Assembly (NCBI RefSeq): GCF_030817475.1
Contig: NZ_JAUSZJ010000002.1
Location: 6,462,626-6,526,625, forward strand
DNA: 64,000 bases
Direction: 5' to 3'
Origin: Streptomyces sp. V2I9
GTDB taxonomy: Bacteria; Actinomycetota; Actinomycetes; Streptomycetales; Streptomycetaceae
This document shows positions 26,196-37,600 of this stretch, piece after piece. A program made the translations under genes and the position numbers. The notes below the pieces were generated by a model. The model was not told where the DNA came from and searched no databases. It saw only the letters and a program-made list of their open reading frames with translations. Numbering within the stretch: position 1 is the stretch's first letter; every line of letters begins with the position of its first letter.

Positions 26196-27035
26196 ATGAA
26201 TACCCGTTCAGTAGCAGCGCAGGGACGCGGTCACGCCCGAAGAGCCGCGAACAGCAAGGCGGTCGAGGCAGGTGCCCGCGCGGGGTTCGTCGCCCGCGGC
26301 GCGATCTACGCCCTCGTGGGCGCCCTCGCCCTGCGGATAGCGTTGTCCGGCGGCGGGAAACAGGCCGACCGGGGCGGCGCGATCGCCGAGATATCCGAGA
26401 AGCCCTTCGGGAAGATCCTGTTGTGGGTCCTCGGCATCGCCCTGGTGGGGATGGCCCTGTGGAGGCTGTCCGAGGCACTGTTCGGCTCGGTGGGGCCGGA
26501 CGGACACAAGCCGACGAAGCGGGCCATGGCGGCGGGCCGCTTCGTCTTCTACGGATGCGTCGCCTACTCCGTCCTGTCCTTCGCGGCCGGCGACACGGGC
26601 AGTGGCGGCGGCTCGTCCGACAAGCAGTCCCAGGACGTCACCGCCATGGCGCTCGGCTGGCCGGGCGGTCAGTGGATCGTCGGGATCGCCGGCGTCGGCG
26701 TGGCCTGCGCGGGGCTCTGGATCGCGGTCCGCGCGATGATGCGGAAGTACCGCAAGCACCTGAAGATGTCCACGATGTCCCAGCGGGTCCGGCAGACGGT
26801 CGACTTCACCGGCGTCTTCGGCGGCACGGCCCGCGGCGTCGTCTTCGCCACCGCGGGCGGCTTCGCGGTGGCCGCCGCCATCGAGCACCAGGCCGACCGG
26901 ACCAAGGGCATGGATGACACGCTGCGCTCCTTCGCCGACACCCCGGCGGGCCCGTGGCTGCTCGTGGTGATCGCCCTCGGGCTCGTCGCGTTCGGCGTGT
27001 TCTCCTGGGCCAACGCCCGCTACCGCAAGGTCTGA
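26196..27035 (+). CDS. DUF1206 domain membrane protein
   Basis: This 279-residue protein has six hydrophobic segments that form three repeats of a two-helix unit. Each begins with a GFVARGAIYALVGALA-like first helix (also GRFVFYGCVAYSVLS and GTARGVVFATAGGFAVAA). This threefold pattern is the DUF1206 hallmark. It has no known function. The gene ends five bases before the end of the convergent DUF4383 gene. Confidence 0.9.
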   Translation: MNTRSVAAQGRGHARRAANSKAVEAGARAGFVARGAIYALVGALALRIALSGGGKQADRGGAIAEISEKPFGKILLWVLGIALVGMALWRLSEALFGSVGPDGHKPTKRAMAAGRFVFYGCVAYSVLSFAAGDTGSGGGSSDKQSQDVTAMALGWPGGQWIVGIAGVGVACAGLWIAVRAMMRKYRKHLKMSTMSQRVRQTVDFTGVFGGTARGVVFATAGGFAVAAAIEHQADRTKGMDDTLRSFADTPAGPWLLVVIALGLVAFGVFSWANARYRKV

Positions 27036-27040
27036 GGGGC

Positions 27041-27565
27041 TCACCGCCCGAGCATGCCGCCCGCCGCCGCACTCCGGCGGGCGGCGTCGGCCTCCCGCTC
27101 GGCCTCCTCCGGGTGGCGGCGGCGCCAGTACGGGTTGTCGTGCGGCAGCCCGCCGGTCACCCGCCCGTACATCCCGAACGTCAGGATCAGCAGCCCCATC
27201 ACGAAGCTGAAGACGACGTTCGACATGCCGAAGTCCAGGATGTTCGCGGACCGGTCGAGGATGAAGAGGTGCACGAAGCCGCTGAGCACGAACAGCGTGC
27301 CGATCGTCATGTTCAGGGTGGAGGCGACGTTGCCGCCCACGACGGCTCCGGCGAGGAGCAGCCCGCCGACCACCAGCGAGATCAGACTCAGCAGCCCGTT
27401 GGTGGACAATCCGGCGATGCTCTCGCCACTGGTGTCGAAGAAGCCCAGTTTCCGGGTGAAGCCGAGGATGCCGAAGGTCACCAGGATGGCGCCGCACAGC
27501 CCCGCGCCCATCCGGTACACCTTCGCCAGCCGATGATCGACGGGGAGTTCGTCCCTCAGTTTCAT
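27041..27565 (-). CDS. DUF4383 domain membrane protein
   Basis: This 174-residue protein has four transmembrane segments with the DUF4383 pattern: VYRMGAGLCGAILVTFGILG, then NGLLSLISLVVGGLLLAG, STLNMTIGTLFVLSGFVHLF and VVFSFVMGLLILTFGMYGRV. The cytoplasmic tail carries HDNPYWRRRHP. ATG at 27565 is preferred because GGAGACGG precedes it; the in-frame ATG at 27580 would add five residues. It is convergent with DUF1206, and the two families are common neighbours in actinomycetes. Function unknown. Confidence 0.9.
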   Translation of the reverse strand: MKLRDELPVDHRLAKVYRMGAGLCGAILVTFGILGFTRKLGFFDTSGESIAGLSTNGLLSLISLVVGGLLLAGAVVGGNVASTLNMTIGTLFVLSGFVHLFILDRSANILDFGMSNVVFSFVMGLLILTFGMYGRVTGGLPHDNPYWRRRHPEEAEREADAARRSAAAGGMLGR

Positions 27566-27774
27566 GACCGTCTCCTTCATCCCGCACGGGCACAGTCCCT
27601 GCGGGCCGGTTCCTGCGGGTGGGGTCCGACCGGTACGGGAGGGCCCGCCCGCACGGCTCGGGCGGGCGCGGTCCCGGAGCGCGGAAACAGCAGCAGATCC
27701 ACGCCCGGTCCTCAGCGAACAGCTCCGCAGCCCGCCCGGCAACATGCGTCGTTTTCGCATCGTATGGTGGGTTG

Positions 27775-28731
27775 ATGGACCCGACAGGCGACCTGTTGCC
27801 CACGGCGCCGCCGGTGGGTGGCCTCACCACCGGCGCGGTGGCCCGCCTCCTGGGCGTCGCGCCCACCACCCTGCGCTCGTGGGACCGCCGCTACGGCCTC
27901 GGCCCGGCCGCGCGGGAGGACGGCCGGCACCGCCGCTGGACCGCCGCCGACATCGCCGTCCTGCGGGCCATGTGCCGGCTCACGAGCGCGGGTCTGCCGC
28001 CCGCAGAAGCCGCCCGTGCCGTCCTCGCCGGGCAGACCCCTGCCCCGGCCCCGACGCCGGGACGCGCCTCACCGGCTCCCGGACCGCTTCCGCCGGGCCG
28101 GGCCCGCCGGGAGTGCCGCGGCCTGGCCCGCGCCGCCGCCCGGCTGGCCGGGCCGGCCATGGACGAACTGCTCACCGCCGCGCTCGACCGGTACGGCCTG
28201 CCGGCCGCGTGGGACGAGGTGATCATGCCCGTGCTGCACGCGGTGGGCCGGAGGTGGGAGTCGGCGGGGGAGCGGTACATCGAGGTCGAGCACCTGCTGT
28301 CGTGGCACGTCTCCGGCGCGCTGCGCAGAGTGCCGGCGCGGTCGCCCTCTCCCGGCGCGGGCCTCTCCCTGCTGGCCTGCGTGCCCGGCGAGACCCATTC
28401 GCTGGCCCTGGAGGCGCTTGCCGCCACCCTGGCCCACCAGGGTCTTCCCGTCAGCATGTTCGGTGCGGCGCTGCCGGTCGAGGCGCTGGTGGAGGCGGTT
28501 CGCCGTACCGGGCCGAACGCGGTGGTGCTCTGGGCGCAGTCCCCGGACACGGCTGACGGTGCGACGGTGGACCGGGTGGAGGCCATCGCGTGGGGCGTAC
28601 GGGGCGCGCGGCGGAGGCCCGCCGTTCTGGTCGCCGGACCGGGCTGGGCCGGACGGCGACCGCCGGGAGCCCGTCATCTCTCCGGGCTGGCCCGCGCCGT
28701 GGACGTACTCGCCGCGCCGGTTGCGCGGTAG
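27775..28731 (+). CDS. MerR-type regulator with B12-binding domain (LitR/CarH-like)
   Basis: This 318-residue protein has an N-terminal MerR winged helix (about 16-85: GAVARLLGVAPTTLRSWDRR). A B12-binding helical bundle follows, with W161, E172 and H173 in RRWESAGERYIEVEHLLSWH, the W-x-EH pattern of CarH-type photoreceptors. A cobalamin-binding Rossmann domain starts with GETHSLA, where H208 is the expected lower cobalt ligand of DxHxxG; here the motif reads E-T-H-S-L-A. In LitR/CarH proteins adenosylcobalamin holds a repressor tetramer that light breaks. No carotenoid genes are adjacent, so its targets are elsewhere. Confidence 0.88.
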   Translation: MDPTGDLLPTAPPVGGLTTGAVARLLGVAPTTLRSWDRRYGLGPAAREDGRHRRWTAADIAVLRAMCRLTSAGLPPAEAARAVLAGQTPAPAPTPGRASPAPGPLPPGRARRECRGLARAAARLAGPAMDELLTAALDRYGLPAAWDEVIMPVLHAVGRRWESAGERYIEVEHLLSWHVSGALRRVPARSPSPGAGLSLLACVPGETHSLALEALAATLAHQGLPVSMFGAALPVEALVEAVRRTGPNAVVLWAQSPDTADGATVDRVEAIAWGVRGARRRPAVLVAGPGWAGRRPPGARHLSGLARAVDVLAAPVAR

Positions 28732-28808
28732 GCGTGCCCGCGCGGTGGCGCCGGGCCGTCGAGCGCGCCCGATCGTGGTGCGGGCCGGTGCGGGAGCCGG
28801 CCGCCGCC

Positions 28809-30017
28809 TCAGCGCAGGAAGTCCGCGAGCCCTGCCAGGAGCCGGTCCACGTCCTGCGTGTCGTTGTACGCGGACAGCCCCACGCGCAGGCCGCCGGTCT
28901 CACCGAGCCCCAGATGGCGGGACGCCTCCAGGGCGTAGAAGGAGCCGGCGGGGGCGTGGACCCCGGAGCGTGCGAGGAAGCGATAGGCGTCGGCCGGGTC
29001 CCGGCCTTCGAAGGTGAGCAGCAGGGTGGGGGTGCGCTCGGCGGCCCGTGACCGCACGGCCACCCCGCCCAGCTCGGCCACCTCCCGCTCGACGCGCTCC
29101 CGCAGCGCGCTCTCGTGGGCGTCGATCGCCGCGTACGCCGACCGCAGCCGCGCACGGCGCCCGCCCGGCGCGTCGGCCTCCGTGCCCAGACCGGCGATGA
29201 AGTCCACCGCCGCGCTGGTCCCGGCCATCATCTCGTAGGGCAGCGTGCCGAGTTCGAAGCGCTCCGGTACGGCGTCGGTGGACGGGGCCAGCTTGTCCGG
29301 GTGGAGGGTGTCGAGGAGTTCGGGCCGGGCGGCGAGCACACCGTGGTGCGGTCCGAAGAACTTGTACGGGGAGCAGACGAAGAAGTCCGCCCCGAGCCGT
29401 TCCACGTCCACGGTGTGGTGGGCCGTGAGGTGGACCCCGTCCACGTACAGCAACGCCCCCGCCCCGTGCACGAGTTCGGCGATGGCGGGGATGTCCGGAC
29501 GGGTGCCGATCAGGTTGGACGCGCCGGTCACCGCGACCAGCCGGGTCCGCCCCGTGAGCTGGGCGGCGACGGACTCCGGCGGCAGCTCTCCGGTCGCCGG
29601 ATCGAAGTCGGCCATCCGCACGATCGCCCCCGCCTGTTCGGCCGCCCGCAGCCACGGGCGGATGTTGGCGTCGTGGTCCAGGCGGCTGACCACCACCTCG
29701 TCGCCCGGAGCCCACCCGCGGGCCAGGGTGCGCGAGAAGTCGAAGGTGAGCTGGGTCGCGCTGCGGCCGAACACGATTCCGTCCGGCTCCGCACCCAGCA
29801 GATCCGCCATCGCGCGCCGGAATCCGAGGACGATCGCCTCGGCGTTGACCTCCCCGGGCAGGCCCGTGCCCCGGATCGACAGGGGCCCGCTCATCGCCTC
29901 GCCGATCGCGGCGGTGACGGAGGCCGGCGTCTGGGTGCCGCCCGGACCGTCGAAGTGCGCCGTGCCGGACCGCAGGGCGGGGAATTGCGCGCGCACCGCG
30001 CGGACGTCGTACGACAA
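28809..30017 (-). CDS. Cysteine desulfurase-like PLP enzyme
   Basis: This 402-residue class V aminotransferase-fold protein contains FDGPGGTQTPASV at the N-terminus, a VSRLDHDANIRPW segment, and the PLP lysine in CSPYKFFGPHHGVL. That arrangement fits the cysteine desulfurase-like subfamily, whose members often lack a desulfurase Cys loop; no clear catalytic Cys is visible near the expected C-terminal position. TTG is chosen as start because GAGGAG lies upstream and no ATG/GTG gives a better N-terminus. It is minus-strand and lies between the LitR-like gene and the PTM cluster promoter region. Substrate unknown. Confidence 0.87.
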   Translation of the reverse strand: MSYDVRAVRAQFPALRSGTAHFDGPGGTQTPASVTAAIGEAMSGPLSIRGTGLPGEVNAEAIVLGFRRAMADLLGAEPDGIVFGRSATQLTFDFSRTLARGWAPGDEVVVSRLDHDANIRPWLRAAEQAGAIVRMADFDPATGELPPESVAAQLTGRTRLVAVTGASNLIGTRPDIPAIAELVHGAGALLYVDGVHLTAHHTVDVERLGADFFVCSPYKFFGPHHGVLAARPELLDTLHPDKLAPSTDAVPERFELGTLPYEMMAGTSAAVDFIAGLGTEADAPGGRRARLRSAYAAIDAHESALRERVEREVAELGGVAVRSRAAERTPTLLLTFEGRDPADAYRFLARSGVHAPAGSFYALEASRHLGLGETGGLRVGLSAYNDTQDVDRLLAGLADFLR

Positions 30018-30626
30018 GGGGACTCCTCGGTTCGGCCGGACTTCACTGCCGGGCTGCGCGGGGGGCCGGGTGCCGGGCCGCGCGCCGGACTTCGCCGTGA
30101 TCATCGCAGGGCCGCGCGGGCCTGCGGAAGGAGCGGGGGCCCGGACGAGCGGGTCCCGGCCGGTGGGGCTGCCCCGGTGGAGCGCTCGGAAGACACCCCA
30201 TTTCGCGCGGGCGCGCCGCCCCCGGATAATGCGTGCGCCTCCGCGTGAATGTCGTGTACCGGGGTGTCGGAATGCGCCGCATCTCGGCATGAAGATAATC
30301 CTACGAAAGAATGTCTCGCGCCGGTGAACCCGCCTCGGCCGCACGGTTTTTCGCCGCGGGGATCTCATGGGGAAAGCGACCGCCGATTCCGATGAGCGAG
30401 GGGCGGTTAAAGCCGGGCGATCGGGAAATAGATGATCTGGGCCGATGGGGACAGGGGGCATCGGTTCACGTCACGGCCGGAATTCATCGAAGCCGGGCGT
30501 CGGGAAATGGCCAGTGCGGTGCCCTGGCGACCGATGCGGGCCCATCACTCGCCAGCAGCCCCTGATCTGCGCCGATGTGATGTGGCGATCTCTCTCCTAG
30601 GCAAGGTCTCTCGTGGAGGGTCACGG
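30018..30626. promoter_or_regulatory. Promoter region upstream of the PTM gene cluster
   Basis: This 609-bp gap separates the minus-strand desulfurase-like start from ftdA. It is less G+C-rich than its surroundings, with A+T-rich patches near 30280-30310 and 30420-30440, and contains no convincing gene although one open frame runs through its right part in the ftdA frame. The right end carries GGAGGG, the likely ribosome-binding site of ftdA. It should hold the promoter(s) driving the six-gene PTM operon; I cannot assign a specific box. Confidence 0.6.
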
Positions 30627-31568
30627 ATGGACGAGCGTGAAAGATCCGCCGATGGCGAAAATTATTCGGCTGCCTTTTCGGGTGGCCGGAATGGCAGGGT
30701 GGGTGATTACCCGGCTCGGATCATCCGGCTCACCGCATACCCGCTTCTGCTGCTCGCGGTCGTTCTCGTGGCGGGATCCGCATTGCGGCTGCGGTGGGAT
30801 CCCGCATGGGTCAGTCCGCTTTTCCTGATCGGGGTCATCTCCTATCTGGCTCTCCTGGAACGGCTGATTCCTCACGACCGGACCTGGCATCCGGACGCCG
30901 GTGAATGGCGCTGGTACGGCATCTGGTTCCTGCTCACCATGGCCGGAAGCGGCCTGGCGCAACTCCTGGTCGCGGTGGCCGTGGGCCTGATCTCGCCACC
31001 GGAACCGACCCGCCACCTCGGGATCGAGATACCGGGCGCCCTGCTGACCGGCTCACTCGCCGGCTATCTCGTGCACCGGCTGGGCCACCGCAACGCCCTG
31101 CTCTGGCGGCTGCACGGGGTGCACCACGTTCCGGAGAAGGTCAACGTCGCCAACAACGGCGTCAATCACGTGCTGGACATCGTCCTGGCCCAGGGGCTCG
31201 TCCAGCTGACCCTGGCCCTCGTCGGATTCTCCCGGCCCGCGGTGCTGGTGGCGGGGCTCTTCGTCGCCGCCCAGGGCTACTTCGTCCACGCCAACATCGA
31301 CGTCCGCATCGGGCCGCTCAACCACCTGCTGGCCAGCCCCGAGCAGCACCGCCTGCACCACAGCACCGACCTGTCCGAAGCCGGCCACTACGGCTCCGAC
31401 CTGGCGTGCTGGGACCACCTCTTCGGCAGCTTCACCTGGTACCCCGGCCGCGAGCCCACCTCCGTCGGCCTCCACGACCCCACATCCTTCCCCGGCACCG
31501 GCGAGATCCTCGCCGCGCTCCTGCATCCCTGGCGGCGCCGACCCGCGCCGGGCGCCCGCCCGGAGTGA
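30627..31568 (+). CDS. ftdA: Sterol desaturase / fatty acid hydroxylase family di-iron enzyme (PTM hydroxylase)
   Basis: This 313-residue integral membrane di-iron hydroxylase shows the full His set: HRLGH (150-154), HGVHH (163-167) and HRLHH (241-245). Four or five hydrophobic segments surround it. In PTM clusters the matching enzyme hydroxylates the ornithine-derived part of the macrolactam (C3 hydroxyl). It is the first gene of the cluster and is followed by the PKS-NRPS gene after 41 bp, all on the plus strand. GGAGGG precedes the ATG. Confidence 0.9.
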   Translation: MDERERSADGENYSAAFSGGRNGRVGDYPARIIRLTAYPLLLLAVVLVAGSALRLRWDPAWVSPLFLIGVISYLALLERLIPHDRTWHPDAGEWRWYGIWFLLTMAGSGLAQLLVAVAVGLISPPEPTRHLGIEIPGALLTGSLAGYLVHRLGHRNALLWRLHGVHHVPEKVNVANNGVNHVLDIVLAQGLVQLTLALVGFSRPAVLVAGLFVAAQGYFVHANIDVRIGPLNHLLASPEQHRLHHSTDLSEAGHYGSDLACWDHLFGSFTWYPGREPTSVGLHDPTSFPGTGEILAALLHPWRRRPAPGARPE

Positions 31569-31609
31569 TCGCCGCCCCCTGACGCTCCACCACGATCAGA
31601 GGAGTTCGC

Positions 31610-34600
31610 ATGGCCGACGTGAACAACCGGGCCGCACGGAACAAGGTGGCGATCATCGGCATGGGCTGCCGCCTGCCCGGTGGCGCCTCGGACCACCGCG
31701 CCTACTGGCGAAATCTGGTGGCGGGCAAGGACTGCATCACGCCCACCCCGCCCGACCGGTACGACGTGCGTACGCTCGGCAGCCGGTTCCGCGACAAGCC
31801 CGGCCGCCTCATCGGCGGGCGCGGCGGGTACATCGACGGCTTCGACGAGTTCGACCCCGCGTTCTTCGGCATCAGTCCCCGCGAGGCCGACCACATGGAC
31901 CCGCAACAGCGCAAGCTGCTCGAAGTGGCCTGGGAGGCCCTGGAGGACGGCGGCCAGCGGCCCGGCGACCTCGCCGGCGGCAACGTCGCGGTCTACGTCG
32001 GCGCCTTCACCCTGGACTACAAGATCCTGCAATTCGCCGATCTGGGCTTCACCTCGCTGGCCGCCCACACCGCGACCGGAACCATGATGACGATGGTCTC
32101 CAACCGCATCTCCTACTGCTTCGACTTCCGCGGCCCCAGCCTTTCCGTCGACACCGCCTGCAGCTCCTCCCTGGTCGCCGTCCACCTCGCCTGCCAGGCG
32201 CTGAACAGCGGGGAGAGCGACCTCGCGCTGGCCGGCGGCACCCTGCTGCACATGGCCCCGCAGTACACCGTGGCCGAGACGAAGGGCGGATTCCTGTCGC
32301 CCGAGGGCCGCTCCCGTACGTTCGACGCCGCCGCCGACGGCTACGTCCGGGCCGAAGGCGTCGGCCTGGTCGCCCTGAAGCGGCTGGAGGACGCCGTGCG
32401 GGACGGGGACCGGATCCACGCGGTGATCCTCGGCAGCGGCGTCAACCAGGACGGCCACACCAACGGCATCACCGTGCCCAGCCCCGACGCACAGGTCGAC
32501 CTCATCCGCCGGGTCTGCGCGGAGGCGGGCATCACCCCCGGCGACCTCCAGTACATGGAGGCGCACGGCACCTCGACCCCCGTCGGCGACCCGATCGAGG
32601 CGAACGCCCTGGCCCGCGCGCTGGCCATCGGACGGGCTCCGGGCGCCCGCGCCTACGTCGGCTCGGTCAAGACGAACATCGGTCACACCGAATCCGCCGC
32701 CGGAGTCGCCGGGCTGATCAAGACCGTCCTGAGCCTCAAGCACCGGATGATCCCGCCCCACATCAACCTCGAGAACCTCAACCCCGCCATCGACCCGGCC
32801 ACCCTGCCGTACGAGATCCCCACCCGGCCCACCGCCTGGCCCGACCACGAGGGACCCGCCCGCGCCGGGGTCAACTCCTTCGGCTTCGGCGGCACCAACG
32901 CCCATGTCGTCCTGGAGGAGGCCCCGGCGGCCCCGCCGTCCCCGGCGGACGGGGACACGGCCGCACCCATTGGCCGGGCCTGGAGCATCCTGCCGCTCAG
33001 CGCCCGCCGCCCGGACGCCCTGACGGAGATGGCGGCCGGTATCCGGGCCGAGCTGGCGGGCGAGAACGGCCCGGCCGTGGCCCTCGACGACCTCGGCCAC
33101 ACCCTGGCCCACCGCCGCCAGCACCTGCCCGAGCGGCTCTCCGTCGCCTACTCCACCCGCGCCTCCCTCGACGAGGCGCTCGCCGCCCACCAGCGCGGCG
33201 AACCCCACCCGCGGGTCGTCCGCGGCCGGGCGCGGGACGCCGCCGACCGCGGAATCGTCCAGGTCTTCACCGGCATGGGCCCCCAGTGGTGGGGCATGGG
33301 CCGCCAACTCCTCGAACGGGAACCGGTCTTCCGTGACGCGGTCCTCGCGTGCGACGGGGCGATGCGCGAGTTCGCCGACTGGTCCCTCATCGAAGAGATG
33401 ACCGCCGACGAGCAGGCCTCCCGGATGAGCGAGACCTGGCTCGCCCAGCCCGCGAACTTCGCCCTCCAGGTCGGCCTGGCCGCCCTGTGGCGGTCCCACG
33501 GGGTGCGTCCCGACGCCGTGGTCGGCCACAGCACCGGCGAGATCGCCGCCTTCCACGAGGCCGGGGTCTACTCCCTGCGGGACGCGGCCAGGATCGCCGT
33601 GCACCGCAGCAGGCTCCAGCAGACCCTGGCCGGGACCGGTGGCATGCTCGCCGTCAGCCTCTCCGAGGACGAGGCGGAGCGCCGGGTACGCCCCTACGCC
33701 GACCGGGTCTCCATCGCCGCCGTCAACAGCCCCACCGCGATCACGCTGGCCGGGGACGAGGCCGCACTGGCCCTGCTGGCCGAGGAGCTGCGGGCCGAGC
33801 AGCAGTTCGCGAAGTTCCTCACCGTCGAAGTGCCCTACCACAGCGTCGCCATGGAGCGCATCAAGGACGAACTCCTCGACTCGCTGGCCGCGTTGGAACC
33901 GCGACCGGCGCAGGTCCCGCTGTACCTCACCGGGACCGGGGGAACCGCGCGGGGCGAGGAACTGGACGCCGCCTACTGGTGGAAGAACGTCCGCGACCGG
34001 GTGCGCTTCCGGTCGGCGGTCGACCGCATCGCCGACGACGGCCACCAGATCTTCCTGGAGCTCGGCCCGCACCCGGTCCTCGGCCACGCGATCCGCGAAT
34101 GCCTCGACGCCGCCTCCGCGTCCGGGCTCACCCTGCCCTCCATCCGCCGCCGCGAGGACGAGCGTGAACGCTTCGCGGCCTCGCTCGGCTCCCTGCACAC
34201 CCTCGGCGTCCCGATCGACTGGGACCTGCTCCAGCCCGCCGGCCGCCCGGTCACGCTGCCCCGCCACCCCTTCCGGCGCGACCGCCACTGGACCGAGCCC
34301 CGGACCGTCGCCCAGGTCCGCCTCGGCCACCGCGACCACCCGCTCCTCGGCCGCCGGACCGACGCCACCGAACCCACCTGGCTGGCCCGCCTGGACACCG
34401 AGGACCTGCCCTACCTCGCGGACCACCGCATCCAGGACACCGTGGTCTTCCCCGCCGCCGGCTACCTGGAGATGGCGGCCCAGGCGGTCCTGCGGCTCAC
34501 CGGAGGCACCACCGCCACCCTCGCCGACATCGACCTGCGCAAGGCGCTCTTCCTGCCGGACGGTGAGGACCGCACCGTGGAGGTGTCGCTCTCCCTGGAG

Positions 34601-37600
34601 AACGCCGCCTTCACCATCGCCTCCCCGGCCGGGGACGACGGCGAGCGGACCGTGCACGCCGCCGGAGTCGTCCGCGCCGGGCAGCGTCGCCGCACCACCG
34701 GCCCGCTGGACGCCGCCGCGATCCGGGCCAGGTCGCTCCGCCACCTCGAAGGACCCGACTGCTACTCCGCGCTGGCCACCCTCGGCTACCACTACGGCCC
34801 CGCCTTCCAGGCCCTGGAGGAGGTCTGGATCGGCGGAGGCGAAGTCCTCGCCCGCATCCGCCCGCCCCACGCGATCGACGGCGCCGCCGCCGGCCACCAC
34901 CTCCACCCCGTGCTCCTCGACGCCTGCTTCCAGGCCCTCCTGGCCCCACTGATCCTCCGGGGCCCCGAACCCGGCACCGGAATCAGGCTGCCGCTCTCCC
35001 TGGACGAGGTCGCCCTCGAACCCGTGGGGGACCAGCCGTTCTGGGCGCACGCCACCCTGCGCGCCGCCGACGCGGACACCACCCTCGGCGACATCGCGCT
35101 GTACGCCGACGACGGCACCCCGCTCGGCCGCGTCCAGGGTTTCCGCGCCGCCGACGTGGAGAAGGCCGCCACCGCCGTCGCCCGCACCACGATCGACTCC
35201 TGGCTGGCCGAACCCGTCTGGACCGACTGCCCGCCGCTGCCCGCCGAGGATGCCGGTGGACAGCGGCGGGACGGGCACCCCATCGGCGTACACGACGGGT
35301 CGACGGTCCACGAGGGCGATGCGCGTCCCGCCTCGGCGGCCACCACCGCACCCGCCCACGACTGGCTGCTCCTCGCCGACGACGGGGGCGTCGCGGACGC
35401 CTTCGCCGCCCTGGCCGCCGCCCGCGGCGAACGCTGCCGCCTGGTCCGTACCGGAGCCGCCTACACGGCCTCCGGCGACGGCGCCACGTACACCGTCGAC
35501 CCCGCGTCCGACGCCGACCTGAGCCGTCTGTTCGCGGACCTCGACCGGGACGGCGGCCCCTTCCGGGGAGCCGTTCTGCACCTGTGGAACCTCGACGCGC
35601 CCGCCCTCGCCGACTGCGACCGCACCGCTCTGCGCGACCACACCGGAGCGGGCGCGTACTCCCTGGTCGCCCTCGCCCGCCTGCTGGCCGCACGGGGAGG
35701 GGGCGGCCGTCTGCACATCGTCACCCGGGGGGCCCAGCCCGCACGGCCCGGCGAGGGGCCCGAACCGCTCGGAGCGCCCGCCTGGGGCATCGGCCGCGTA
35801 CTGCGCCACCAGGAGCTGACCGACCACCCCGGCAAGCTCATCGACCTCGACCCGCGCCGGCGGCCCGGGCGCGACGGTGACCGCGTCGAGGCCGCGGCAC
35901 TCCTGGCGGAGGTGCTGAGCGACGACGAGGAGGAGATCGCGCTGCGCGACGGCGTCCGCCGTACCAGCCGCCTCCGTCCCGCCGGGGACCTGACCCGCCC
36001 GCTGCCGCCGCGCCTGCGGCCCGACGGGACCTACCTGGTCACCGGCGCGTTCGGCGCGCTCGGCCGCCTGCTGTGCCGCACCCTCGTACGCCGGGGTGCC
36101 CGCAGGATCGTCCTGGTCGGGCGCACCCCCGTCCCGGCCCGTGAGAAGTGGGCGGGCACCGACCCCGCGACCGCGGAGGGCCGGGCCGTGGCCCTGCTCC
36201 GCGAACTGGAGACGCTCGGCGCGCAGCCCGTCCCGGCGGCGTTCGACATCACCGACGAGGACGCCCTGACCACGTGGCTCGACGCCCACCGGCACAGCGG
36301 GGCACCGCCCGTACGCGGGGTGTTCCACCTCGCGGGACAGGTCCGCGACACGCTCGTCGCCGAGCTCGACCGGGCCGCCTTCGACGCCGTGCACGACCCC
36401 AAGACCGTCGGCGCCCACCTCCTGCACCGGCACCTGCGGGACGAACCCCTCGACCACTTCGTGCTCTTCGCGTCGATCGCCTCGCTGCTGACCACCGCGG
36501 GCCAGACCAACTACGCCGCCGGGAACGCCTTCCTGGACTCCCTCGCCCACCACCGCCGCGCGCTGGGTCTGCCCGGACTCAGCCTGGACTGGGGGCCCTG
36601 GGCCACCGGCATGATCGAGGAACTCGGCCTGGTCGACCACTACCTGCACAGCCGGGGCATGAGCTCGCTCTCCCCGGAGGCCGGCATGGCCGTCCTGGAA
36701 CGCGTCATCGGCCAGGACCACGCCCAGCTGGTCGTCGCCACCGTCGTCGACTGGCCGGTCTTCCTCGCCTGGTACCCGTCACCGCCGCCGCTGGTCGCCG
36801 AGCTCGCGGCAGCCGCCGCGCCGCCCGCCGGCGCCGTCTCCGGCGGCGGATTCCTCGACACGTTCCGCGCCGCCGACGGGGAGACCCGCCGCACCCTGGT
36901 CACCGAGCGGTTCGCCGCGCTCTCGGCCGCCGTGCTGCGGACCGGAGCCGACCGCATCGACCCCGCCACCGGCCTCGGCGAACTCGGCCTCGACTCGCTC
37001 CTCGCCATGGAACTGCGGGCCCGTATCCACGCCGAACTCGGTGTCGCCCTGCCCGTGGTCGCCCTGCTCAGCGGCACCCCCGCCGGAGAGCTCTCCGCCC
37101 AGCTCCACGACGGCCTCGCCGCCCTGGCCTCGGCGGACGGAGGAGGCGGAGCGGCCGGCGCGGTCGAACTCCACACCGACGAGCGGGAGTACCCGCTGAC
37201 CCAGAACCAGAAGGCGCTCTGGTTCCTCAAGCACCTCAACCCCGACGGCTACGCGTACAACATCGGCGGAGCCGTCGAGGTGAACGCCGCCCTCGAACCC
37301 GACCTGATGTTCGAGGCCGTCCGCCGCCTCATCGCCCGCCACCCCGCACTCCGCACCACCTTCCACCTGGTGGACGGCCAAGCCGTGCAGCGGGTCTCCG
37401 AGGACGCCCCGAGCGACCTCGCCCTCTTCGACGTCCAGGGCGAGGACTGGGAGACCATCCACGCCACGATCGTCCAGGAGTACCGCAAGCCCTACGACCT
37501 GGCCCACGACCCCCTGGTCCGCTTCCGCCTCTTCAAGCGCGCACCGGACCGCTGGATCATCATGAAGGCCGTCCACCACATCGTCTCCGACGCCATCTCC

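Noticed and set aside
31388..36721. Minus-strand frame of about 1777 codons opposite the PKS-NRPS gene
   Set aside because: Mirror frame of the PKS; all PKS motifs are on the plus strand.
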